Source: an uncultured Bacteroidota bacterium (GTDB taxonomy: Bacteria; Bacteroidota; Bacteroidia; Bacteroidales; UBA12481). From it: 5,587 nt of DNA. Made by a program: the position numbers and the translations under genes. This document shows, one piece after another, positions 1 to 5,587 of the stretch. The stretch spans positions 1-5,587 of the forward strand of contig CAILAQ010000352.1 in assembly GCA_903832165.1 (NCBI GenBank), in the 5' to 3' direction. Every line of letters starts with the position of its first letter. Position 1 is the stretch's first letter. A model generated the notes under the pieces. It was not told the DNA's origin, searched no databases, and saw only the letters and a list, made by a program, of their open reading frames with translations.

Positions 1-2
1 AG

Positions 3-2330
3 CTTGACGGATATGTTCCGGAACCTGCGCTCATCAGCGAGGAGGAACTGAAAGCTGCCGGAAACCTGCTGCCCGAACCCCTCAAGCAATCCATCGCTTT
101 GGCTGCCGTTAATATTCGCAAATTTCATGAGTCACAGGTTCGCGAGACCAATCCCGTCCATATAGCCAGAGGAATTACCTGTTACCAGAAATGGCTTCCT
201 GTGGAACGCGCCGGCCTTTATATTCCCGGCGGAACAGCACCGCTGTTTTCTACCGTGCTGATGCTGGCAATCCCGGCACAGATTGCGGGCTGTAGCGAAG
301 TGGTCCTCTGCTCTCCGGGCAACAAGGAAGGCAAGATCCATCCCGCAATTCTTTATGCTGCCGCCTGGTGCGGAATCACGAAAATCTTCCGTATCGGAGG
401 CGTTCAGGCCATCGCTTCCATGGCTTACGGTCTGGGCCCGGTGCCGAAAGTTGATAAAATATTCGGACCCGGCAACGGTTGGGTAACTATGGCAAAACAG
501 CTGATCGGCCGCTCAGGAGTGGCAATCGATATGCCTGCCGGACCCTCCGAAGTGATGGTAATCGCTGATGAAACGGCGAAAGCATCTTTTGTCGCAGCCG
601 ACCTTCTCTCGCAGGCAGAGCACGGAATCGACAGCCAGGTATTTCTCTTAACCACCTGCTGGGAGCTGGCGGAAAAGGTAAACGACGAAACGGAACTCCA
701 GGTTTCAAATCTTCCTCGTAAGGCAATTGCTGTCAAAGTGCTTGAAAATAGCAAGATCATTGTCTTGCATGACGAGGCCTCCATGATGGATATGGTAAAT
801 CAGTATGCCCCGGAGCACCTGATTATTGCTACAGAGAACTTTACCGGCCTGGCAGAACAGGTCAGACATGCCGGATCAGTTTTCCTCGGAAATTATTCGC
901 CTGAAAGCGCCGGTGATTATGCTTCGGGCACCAATCATACCCTCCCGACATCAGGCTATGCCAGGTCATACAGCGGCTTGTCGCTTGATTCTTTTATGAA
1001 GTCAATTACTTTCCAGGAGCTTACGCCAAAGGGACTGAAATCTATCGAGCCGGCAATCAGCATCATGGCCAGGGCCGAAGGTCTCGAAGGTCATGCCAGA
1101 GCTGCCATCATCCGACAAACACAGGGAGAGAACAAGAAAGACGAAAAAGACGAACAAGACGAAAAAATGGGGAGTAAGTACAATCTGATGGATTACCTGA
1201 ATCCGCTGAACTTGCTCTACCCACTGAATATACTGGATCCTGAGAGTCAGCTGAATCCATTGAATCTTCTGGACCGGCTGATGCCGGAAAATGCCGGTGA
1301 AAAGCTCCCGAGCCTTAGCCCCATGAACCTCGTGAGGCCGAATATCGCTTCACTGGTTCCCTATTCATCCGCACGCGATGAGTATACCGGCCGTCAGGGA
1401 TTATTCCTTGATGCCAACGAAAATCCTAATGATACCGGGCTTAATCGTTATCCCGATCCGCGCCAGACCGACCTTCGTGCCAAGGTTGCTGAAATGAAAA
1501 GCATCAACCCTGAGAATCTTTTTCTTGGTAATGGCAGCGATGAGGCCATCGATTTACTGATCCGGATCTTTTGCGAACCTCGCCTCAGTCGTATCATTAC
1601 CCTCAGTCCAACCTATGGCATGTATGCCGTATGCGCAGGAATTCAGGATGTTGCAGTTGATAAAGTGCTGCTGAATGCTGATTTTTCCGTCAATACCGGA
1701 GCAATTCTGGATGCTCTTCGCTTCGATACGAAAATGATATTCCTCTGTTCTCCGAATAATCCTACGGGCAACCAGATTACACTGAACGTAATACGCTATC
1801 TCGCCAGCAGGTTTAGCGGCATTGTGGTGGTGGACGAAGCCTATATCGATTTTGCCGAACGTCCTTCCGCTTCAACGCTCATTGAAGAGTGCCCGAATAT
1901 CGTGGTGCTTCAGACTTTCTCAAAAGCCTGGGGACTGGCAGGCGTCAGACTAGGTATGGCCATTGCTGATGAAGATGTTATCAATGTGATGAATAAGGTC
2001 AAGTACCCCTACAATGTTAATGTACTCACTGCCGCCAAAGTTATGGAGCTGGTTACAAAAGATGGACCTGATGTGCGATTGATACTGACCGAAAGAATCA
2101 GGTTGGCTGATAACCTCAGAGGCTTGCCCATCGTGGAAAAAGTGTTTCCCTCTGATTCGAATTTCCTGCTGGTGAAATTTACCGATCCGAAAGGAACTTA
2201 TAAATACCTGGCGGATAATGGAATTATCGTCCGCGATCGGTCAAGCCAGCCACTTTGCGAAGGGTGCCTGAGAATTACTGTGGGCACACCGGCAGATAAC
2301 GATCAGCTGATCAGTGTGCTGATGCGATAA
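3..2330 (+). CDS. hisD-hisC: HisD-HisC fusion: histidinol dehydrogenase joined to histidinol-phosphate aminotransferase (5' partial)
   Basis: The frame is open from the first complete codon at 3 to TAA at 2328-2330 (775 residues); the true start lies upstream. The TTG at 99 is not a credible start, because residues before it (LDGYVPEPALISEEEL) already match HisD. The HisD part (3 to about 1133) lacks about 57 N-terminal residues compared with the 434-residue E. coli enzyme. It keeps the zinc and catalytic residues: Gln 612 and His 621 (SQAEHG), Glu-His 813-818 (PEHLI), Asp 915 (SAGDYASGTNH) and His 1092 (EGHARAA). It oxidises histidinol to histidine with NAD. The HisC part (about 1323-2327) is a PLP fold-I aminotransferase making histidinol phosphate. 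It has SPNNPTG (Asn 1758), DEAY (Asp 1833, Tyr 1842), the PLP lysine at 1923 (FSKAWGLAGVR) and Arg 2271 (LRITVGT). A linker of about 60 residues joins them with no stop. Both enzymes look intact. Family calls are firm; whether one polypeptide is made is inferred, since internal ATGs exist at 1167, 1188, 1281 and 1323. Confidence 0.93.
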   Translation, partial: LDGYVPEPALISEEELKAAGNLLPEPLKQSIALAAVNIRKFHESQVRETNPVHIARGITCYQKWLPVERAGLYIPGGTAPLFSTVLMLAIPAQIAGCSEVVLCSPGNKEGKIHPAILYAAAWCGITKIFRIGGVQAIASMAYGLGPVPKVDKIFGPGNGWVTMAKQLIGRSGVAIDMPAGPSEVMVIADETAKASFVAADLLSQAEHGIDSQVFLLTTCWELAEKVNDETELQVSNLPRKAIAVKVLENSKIIVLHDEASMMDMVNQYAPEHLIIATENFTGLAEQVRHAGSVFLGNYSPESAGDYASGTNHTLPTSGYARSYSGLSLDSFMKSITFQELTPKGLKSIEPAISIMARAEGLEGHARAAIIRQTQGENKKDEKDEQDEKMGSKYNLMDYLNPLNLLYPLNILDPESQLNPLNLLDRLMPENAGEKLPSLSPMNLVRPNIASLVPYSSARDEYTGRQGLFLDANENPNDTGLNRYPDPRQTDLRAKVAEMKSINPENLFLGNGSDEAIDLLIRIFCEPRLSRIITLSPTYGMYAVCAGIQDVAVDKVLLNADFSVNTGAILDALRFDTKMIFLCSPNNPTGNQITLNVIRYLASRFSGIVVVDEAYIDFAERPSASTLIEECPNIVVLQTFSKAWGLAGVRLGMAIADEDVINVMNKVKYPYNVNVLTAAKVMELVTKDGPDVRLILTERIRLADNLRGLPIVEKVFPSDSNFLLVKFTDPKGTYKYLADNGIIVRDRSSQPLCEGCLRITVGTPADNDQLISVLMR
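1140..1166 (+). repeat. Three tandem 9-base units encoding a Lys-Asp-Glu tract
   Basis: The units GACGAAAAA, GACGAACAA and GACGAAAAA follow one another exactly, with one mismatch in the middle unit; the preceding AACAAGAAA may be a decayed fourth unit. Because 9 is a multiple of 3, copy-number change would keep the HisD-HisC frame. The tract encodes a highly charged, probably disordered hinge directly after the HisD C-terminus. Confidence 0.85.
1197..1274 (+). repeat. Degenerate LNPLNLL-type repeats in the HisD-HisC linker
   Basis: Three related heptapeptide copies are visible: LNPLNLL (1197-1217), YPLNILD (1218-1238) and LNPLNLLD (1251-1274). A four-residue PESQ spacer separates the last two. 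The codons differ between copies (for example CTGAATCCGCTGAAC against CTGAATCCATTGAAT). The peptide similarity is thus clearer than the DNA identity, so the duplication is old or the peptide pattern is under selection. The function is unknown. Confidence 0.65.
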
Positions 2331-2368
2331 TGTGACAATGTGCTAATTTGCTAATGTGCTAATGTGCC
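2329..2368 (+). repeat. Five tandem 8-base units (consensus AATGTGCT) in the hisC-hisB spacer
   Basis: The units are AATGTGAC (2329-2336), AATGTGCT (2337-2344), AATTTGCT (2345-2352), AATGTGCT (2353-2360) and AATGTGCC (2361-2368), followed by a partial AATG. The array begins inside the TAA stop of hisC, sharing its last two bases. From memory, AATGTGCTAATTTG-like runs recur in intergenic DNA of Bacteroidota genomes, so this may be one copy of a dispersed spacer family. No promoter with the Bacteroidota TTTG / TAnnTTTG pattern is recognisable here. Confidence 0.9.
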
Positions 2369-2383
2369 AATGATAAGAATTAG

Positions 2384-2407
2384 GTAATCAAGTAATCAAG
2401 TAATGAA
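2384..2407 (+). repeat. Three tandem 8-base units (GTAATCAA) overlapping the hisB start codon
   Basis: GTAATCAA at 2384-2391 and 2392-2399 are identical. The third unit, GTAATGAA at 2400-2407, differs by one base, and that C-to-G difference creates the hisB ATG (2403-2405). The unit has the same length as the upstream array but a different sequence. No Shine-Dalgarno sequence is present. The A/T-rich repeat is the whole translation-initiation region, in line with the weak SD use known for Bacteroidota. Confidence 0.85.
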
Positions 2408-3524
2408 GAAGGTGCTGTTTATTGATAGGGATGGAACGCTGATCGTGGAACCGGTTAGTGAGCAGGTCGATAATTTCGAGGATTTGCACTATCTGCCCGG
2501 TGTTATTACGCAGCTCGGCCGTATAGCCCGGCTGTTGCCCTACGAATTGGTTATTGTTTCAAACCAGGATGGACTGGGTACCGCCGCTTATCCGGAAAAT
2601 ACCTTCTGGCCGGTGCAGGACCGTATGATGGAGACTTTTGAGCAGGAGGGCATACACTTCACGGAAGTCTTTATCGATAAGAGTTTTGAGTACGAAAATC
2701 TTCCCACCCGAAAGCCGGGAATCGCCATGTTGGAAAAGTACATGAACGGCGATTATGATCTGGCCGGATCCTTTGTGATTGGCGACCGTACCACGGATAT
2801 CCGCATGGCGGCCAATCTGGGCAGCCGGGGAATCTATATCGGGACACCGGAGAAATGGAACAGCAGGGTTCGTGCCGGCGATGAGGAGCATTGTGCACTT
2901 AAGGCATCGTCCTGGAAAGAAATTGCCGACTTCCTGATTAAAAATGAACGGTACGCCGAACTGCACCGCGCTACCAAAGAAACCGATATTCTCGTAAAAG
3001 TGGCCCTCTACGGTGAAGGGAGATCGAATGTTTCCTCAGGTATCGGATTTTTTGATCACATGCTCGATCAGCTGGCACGTCACAGCGGATGCGATCTGGA
3101 TGTTACTGTTAAAGGCGATCCGGAGGTTGATGAACATCATACCGTTGAAGATGCCGCCCTTGTTCTCGGACAGGCTTTCAGACAGGCCTGGGGCGATCTG
3201 AGGGGCATGAACCGTTATGGCTTCGTTTTGCCGATGGATGATTCGCAGGCTTCTGTCTCGATTGATCTTGGCGGCCGCCCTTACCTCAAATGGACTGCGG
3301 AGTTTACACGCGAAAAAGTTGGGGAATTGCCAACAGAACTCTTCCCTCATTTCTTTCGCTCATTTTGCGATGGCGCACGCTGCACCCTCCATATCGAGGC
3401 AACGGGCGAAAACGAGCACCATAAGATTGAAGCAATTTTTAAAGCATTTGCACGAACAATAAAACAGGCTGTTTCAGGCAACGAGCAAGGCGGAGTGCCA
3501 AGCACCAAAGGAGCCATCGACTGA
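2403..3524 (+). CDS. hisB: Bifunctional HisB: histidinol-phosphatase and imidazoleglycerol-phosphate dehydratase
   Basis: This 373-residue protein catalyses two histidine steps: dehydration of imidazoleglycerol phosphate and dephosphorylation of histidinol phosphate. Residues 1 to about 180 are a HAD phosphatase with motif I FIDRDGT (Asp8, Asp10), SNQDG (Ser53), Lys104 in TRKPG, and GDRTTD (Asp128, Asp132). The zinc-binding Cys/His loop of E. coli HisB is absent, which I also recall for Bacteroides HisB. Residues about 184-373 are the dehydratase. Its metal-binding motifs are FFDHMLDQLARHSG (His219, His227), DEHHTVED (His245, His246, Glu249), PHFF (His316) and NEHHKIE (His339, His340, Glu343), and it ends with PSTKG. 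The ATG at 2403 is chosen because motif I follows directly. The gene lies 72 bases after hisC and ends in TGATG, one base overlapping hisH. It is slightly longer than E. coli HisB (355) and looks intact. Confidence 0.97.
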   Translation: MKKVLFIDRDGTLIVEPVSEQVDNFEDLHYLPGVITQLGRIARLLPYELVIVSNQDGLGTAAYPENTFWPVQDRMMETFEQEGIHFTEVFIDKSFEYENLPTRKPGIAMLEKYMNGDYDLAGSFVIGDRTTDIRMAANLGSRGIYIGTPEKWNSRVRAGDEEHCALKASSWKEIADFLIKNERYAELHRATKETDILVKVALYGEGRSNVSSGIGFFDHMLDQLARHSGCDLDVTVKGDPEVDEHHTVEDAALVLGQAFRQAWGDLRGMNRYGFVLPMDDSQASVSIDLGGRPYLKWTAEFTREKVGELPTELFPHFFRSFCDGARCTLHIEATGENEHHKIEAIFKAFARTIKQAVSGNEQGGVPSTKGAID

Positions 3525-4105
3525 TGAAAATTGTAGTAATAAAGTATAACGCCGGCAACATCGGATCAGTGGCGAACGCACTGGAACGGCTCGGCATGCA
3601 GTGCTCGGTGACCGATGACCCTGACACCATTACCCGGGCCGATAAGGTTATCTTTCCGGGAGTGGGCGAGGCCAGCTCCACCATGAAATACCTTAAGGAG
3701 AGCCGGCTTGATCAGCTCATCCCCGGCCTTAAGCAACCGGTTCTTGGAATCTGTCTCGGAATGCAGCTCATGTGCACCTGGTCGGAGGAGGGCGATACCC
3801 CGGCGATGGGGATCTTTCCGCAAAAAGTGGAACTGTTCAGGGGTTCAGTAAAAGTGCCCCACATGGGTTGGAATTCGATCAGCTTTAACCAGGATGGACT
3901 GTTTAAGGGAATTGAATCAGGATGCTACGTGTATTTCGTCCATTCCTATTACGTTGAAACCGGAATATCAACTCTGGCAACCTGCGATTACGGAATCCGT
4001 TTCAGCGCTGCGCTGCACCATGATAATTTTTATGCCGTACAGTTCCATCCTGAAAAAAGCGGGGAAATTGGACAGCAAATCCTGAAAAACTTTATTGAAT
4101 TATGA
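3524..4105 (+). CDS. hisH: HisH: glutamine amidotransferase subunit of imidazole glycerol phosphate synthase
   Basis: HisH hydrolyses glutamine and passes ammonia to HisF, which uses it to convert PRFAR to IGP and AICAR. The 193-residue length is normal for this class I amidotransferase. The triad is complete: the nucleophile Cys77 in GICLGMQ, and His175 and Glu177 in FHPEKSG. The oxyanion-strand motif PGVG (45-48) and the family motifs VPHMGWN (111-117) and YFVHSYY (137-143) are present. The ATG at 3524 overlaps the hisB stop by one base, and the TGA at 4103-4105 overlaps the hisA ATG by four bases, so translational coupling is likely. Its partner HisF is encoded here as the C-terminal half of a HisA-HisF fusion. 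HisH would therefore dock onto a two-barrel protein, although HisH itself looks ordinary. Confidence 0.97.
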   Translation: MKIVVIKYNAGNIGSVANALERLGMQCSVTDDPDTITRADKVIFPGVGEASSTMKYLKESRLDQLIPGLKQPVLGICLGMQLMCTWSEEGDTPAMGIFPQKVELFRGSVKVPHMGWNSISFNQDGLFKGIESGCYVYFVHSYYVETGISTLATCDYGIRFSAALHHDNFYAVQFHPEKSGEIGQQILKNFIEL

Positions 4106-5587
4106 TAGAGATCATTCCGGCAATCGACCTGATGAACGGCAAATGCGTGCGGCTCAGCGGCGGCAGGTTCGATACCATGAAAATCTATTCAGATAATCCA
4201 GTTGCCATGGCCCGGAATTTTCGGGATCAGGGCGTGAAATATCTTCATATTGTGGATCTGGATGGTGCCCGCACCGGCCACCCGGTTCATATCGGCTTGT
4301 TGAAGGAAATTGCAGCAATCCGCGGAATGAAAGTTGATTTTGGAGGTGGCATTCGCTCAAGGGAATCGTTTAAAGCCGTTCTGGAGGCCGGTGCCGACCG
4401 GGTTAGCATCGGAAGCCTCGCTGTGACTAATCCGGGAGAACTCGAAAATTGGCTGATGGATTTTGGAGCCGAAAAGGTTCTTCTCGGGGTTGATGTTAAG
4501 AATGAGAAAGTTGCTTACCACGGATGGCAAAGTGAATCAGCTATCGGTTGGCAGGAATTTATCGGATTCTGGCTTGCCAGAGGCATAGATCGTATCTTCT
4601 GCACGGATGTGGCCCGCGATGGTGAGCTTAACGGCCCGGCCGTTGAATTATATCAGAGAATGATCCAACAATTCCCCGGACTCGACCTGCTGGCCAGTGG
4701 CGGCGTGTCAGGTCCGGAAGATATCAGACAGCTGGAAGCGGCAGGAATAAAAGGAGTTATTGTCGGCAAAGCTATATACGAAGGCAAGCTCAACGCCTCT
4801 TATCCCCTCCTTCCAAAGGAGGGGGCAGGGAGAGGTACTCCTGGCGCTGGTGCAGGTCTCGCCAAACGTATTATTCCCTGTCTCGACATCAGAGATGGCC
4901 GTACGGTAAAAGGAATTAATTTTATCGATATCAGGGATGCCGGCGATCCGGTTGAACTGGCCGTGAGATATGCAGCAGATGGCGCTGATGAATTGGTGTT
5001 CCTTGATATTACTGCCACAATCGAAGGCCGTAAGACTTTCCCCTTGCTGGTAAAGAAGATTGCTAAAGTGCTGAATATACCTTTTACCGTGGGTGGCGGG
5101 ATCAGTACTTTCGAGGATGCAGTTGTCCTCCTCGAGGCAGGTGCCGATAAAATCAGCCTGAATTCCGCGGCAGTGAAGAACCCGGAAATCATTGATCGCC
5201 TGGCCCGGAGCTTTGGTAACCAGTTTGTTGTTTTGGCCATCGATGCTAAAGAGGAGAATGGCTGGGAAGTATATGTCAATGGCGGACGTGTGGCTGCTGG
5301 TAAAGATTTGTTCGAATGGGCTCGTGAAGGTCAGGAAAGAGGTTGCGGCGAAATCCTTTTTACCAGTATGAACCACGATGGTACTAAATCAGGTTTTGCC
5401 AATCAGGCTCTGGCCCGTATGTCAGACTTGCTCACTATCCCGGTGATTGCTTCGGGCGGTGCCGGCAAGCCTGAGCATTTCCGGGAGGCTTTCACCTTAG
5501 GAAAAGCAGATGCAGCTCTTGCTGCCAGCGTATTCCATTTTGGGGAAATACCGATAACTGATCTTAAACAGTACCTTTACAACGAGG
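4102..5587 (+). CDS. hisA-hisF: HisA-HisF fusion: ProFAR isomerase joined to the cyclase subunit of imidazole glycerol phosphate synthase (3' partial)
   Basis: One frame runs from the ATG at 4102 (ATGA overlap with hisH) to the window edge without a stop: 495 complete codons. The HisA part (about 231 residues, to 4794) is a (beta-alpha)8 barrel with catalytic Asp9 (IIPAIDL, 4126) and Asp131 (GVDV, 4492), FGGGIRS, CTDVARDG and ASGGV. It stops after GVIVGKAIYEGKLN, about 10 residues short of usual HisA ends. A linker of 21 residues follows. The HisF part starts at LAKRIIPCLDI (4858) with catalytic Asp262 (4885) and Asp381 (AIDAK, 5242), FTVGGGI, FTSMNHDGTKSG and ASGGAGKPEHF, and lacks roughly 8-12 C-terminal residues. 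A glycine codon (4855) stands where HisF normally has its Met. No in-frame ATG, GTG or TTG occurs between 4705 and 4963, so HisF cannot readily start alone. The two halves catalyse consecutive steps: ProFAR to PRFAR, then PRFAR to IGP plus AICAR. The domain calls are certain; true fusion is very likely unless there is a sequence error. Confidence 0.95.
   Translation, partial: MIEIIPAIDLMNGKCVRLSGGRFDTMKIYSDNPVAMARNFRDQGVKYLHIVDLDGARTGHPVHIGLLKEIAAIRGMKVDFGGGIRSRESFKAVLEAGADRVSIGSLAVTNPGELENWLMDFGAEKVLLGVDVKNEKVAYHGWQSESAIGWQEFIGFWLARGIDRIFCTDVARDGELNGPAVELYQRMIQQFPGLDLLASGGVSGPEDIRQLEAAGIKGVIVGKAIYEGKLNASYPLLPKEGAGRGTPGAGAGLAKRIIPCLDIRDGRTVKGINFIDIRDAGDPVELAVRYAADGADELVFLDITATIEGRKTFPLLVKKIAKVLNIPFTVGGGISTFEDAVVLLEAGADKISLNSAAVKNPEIIDRLARSFGNQFVVLAIDAKEENGWEVYVNGGRVAAGKDLFEWAREGQERGCGEILFTSMNHDGTKSGFANQALARMSDLLTIPVIASGGAGKPEHFREAFTLGKADAALAASVFHFGEIPITDLKQYLYNE
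4795..4857 (+). other. Interdomain linker between HisA and HisF
   Basis: These 21 codons have no counterpart in single HisA or HisF proteins. The first two thirds (about ASYPLLPKEGAGRG) are the translation of a GC-rich palindromic repeat and its tail. The last third is a small-residue Gly/Ala/Pro stretch. The result looks flexible, with no predicted secondary structure that I can argue for. It replaces both the final helix of HisA and the start codon of hisF. Confidence 0.85.
4804..4824 (+). repeat. Palindromic repeat inside the HisA-HisF linker
   Basis: CCCCTCCTT (4804-4812) is followed by the loop CCA and then its exact reverse complement AAGGAGGGG (4816-4824): a perfect 9-bp, GC-rich stem with a 3-base loop. 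A purine-rich tail, GGCAGGGAGAGGT, runs to 4836. From memory, hairpins of this CCCCTCCTT...AAGGAGGGG type with a GGCAGGG-like tail are abundant between genes in Bacteroidota, so this looks like a dispersed repeat captured in a coding frame. Palindrome plus tail (4804-4836) is 33 bases, a multiple of three. There is no T-run after it, so it is not a classical intrinsic terminator. Confidence 0.85.

Larger units (their letters stand above)
1134..1322 (+). other. Interdomain linker between HisD and HisC
   Basis: HisD homology fades after the IIRQTQGEN region, and HisC homology starts near MNLVRPNIASLVPYSSARDEY. About 63 residues lie between. The first part is a charged low-complexity run (KKDEKDEQDEK). 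The second is rich in Leu, Pro and Asn, with LNPLNLL-like repeats. Neither part resembles a domain I recognise. The frame stays open here, but both other forward frames close soon after the A6 run at 1162-1167: TAA at 1175-1177 and TGA at 1186-1188. That TGA forms TGATG with the ATG at 1188. A one-base indel in the A-run would therefore give a conventional stop/start overlap, which is the main alternative to a true fusion. Confidence 0.75.

Noticed and set aside
99..101. TTG at 99 as the start of hisD
   Set aside because: The frame is open back to position 3, and the upstream residues match the expected HisD sequence, so the gene starts before the window.
1140..1170. Programmed ribosomal frameshift at the A-rich tract
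   Set aside because: The zero-frame reading is A AAA ATG, which does not fit the X XXY YYZ slippery pattern. No clear downstream stem was found, and the zero frame already joins HisD to HisC.
2331..2402. Internal promoter for hisB
   Set aside because: A TTTG occurs at 2347-2350, but no TAnnTTTG box lies at a suitable distance, and the match comes from the tandem repeat itself.
4804..4836. Intrinsic terminator between hisA and hisF
   Set aside because: The hairpin is strong, but it is followed by GGCAGGGAGAGG, not a T-run, and it sits inside an open coding frame. Attenuation by the hairpin cannot be excluded, but nothing supports it.
4816..4852. AAGGAGG at 4816-4822 as a Shine-Dalgarno site for a separate hisF
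   Set aside because: The only nearby start-like codon, GTG at 4850, is out of the HisF frame. The motif is buried in the hairpin stem, and Bacteroidota seldom use Shine-Dalgarno pairing.
4708..5376. Long open frame of 222 residues on the minus strand opposite the HisA-HisF gene
   Set aside because: It has no recognisable domain and lies wholly antisense to well-conserved HisA and HisF sequence. Part of it is just the palindrome read in reverse, so it is a coding shadow.

Overview
The window is a continuous block of a histidine-biosynthesis operon, all on the + strand, cut at both ends. The gene order is hisD-hisC, hisB, hisH, hisA-hisF. The details suggest a member of the Bacteroidota. HisB is bifunctional: a HAD phosphatase followed by imidazoleglycerol-phosphate dehydratase, with no zinc-cysteine cluster. 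HisF carries an FTSMNHDG motif and an insertion around NGWEVYVNGGR, both as I remember them from Bacteroides-type HisF. Start codons lack Shine-Dalgarno sequences, and GC content looks close to 50 %. I cannot name a genus.

Layout. Positions 1-2330: one uninterrupted frame encodes nearly all of HisD (about 57 N-terminal residues lie upstream), a linker of about 60 residues, and a complete HisC. Positions 2331-2402: a 72-base spacer built mostly of two different 8-base tandem repeats; it is the only real intergenic gap. Positions 2403-3524: hisB. Positions 3524-4105: hisH, overlapping hisB by one base (TGATG). Positions 4102-5587: hisA, overlapping hisH by four bases (ATGA), which runs without a stop into hisF. 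The last few HisF residues lie beyond the window. No stretch over 300 bases lacks a gene, and I found no promoter, terminator, RNA gene, insertion sequence or CRISPR array.

How the genes work together. HisA isomerises ProFAR to PRFAR. HisF, with ammonia supplied by HisH, converts PRFAR to imidazoleglycerol phosphate (IGP) and AICAR. The HisB dehydratase makes imidazole-acetol phosphate, HisC transaminates it to histidinol phosphate, the HisB phosphatase yields histidinol, and HisD oxidises that to histidine. The missing steps (HisG, HisI/HisE) are expected just outside the window.

What stands out is two in-frame fusions of normally separate enzymes: HisD-HisC, and HisA-HisF (two paralogous barrels catalysing consecutive steps). 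HisF has no ATG, GTG or TTG of its own near its N-terminus, so it appears to be made only as part of the fusion. Its linker is partly encoded by a perfect 9-bp palindrome that resembles a dispersed Bacteroidota intergenic repeat. The three loose junctions (D/C, C/B, A/F) all carry short repetitive DNA, while the B/H and H/A junctions are tight overlaps. This suggests that repetitive spacer DNA was turned into protein linkers.
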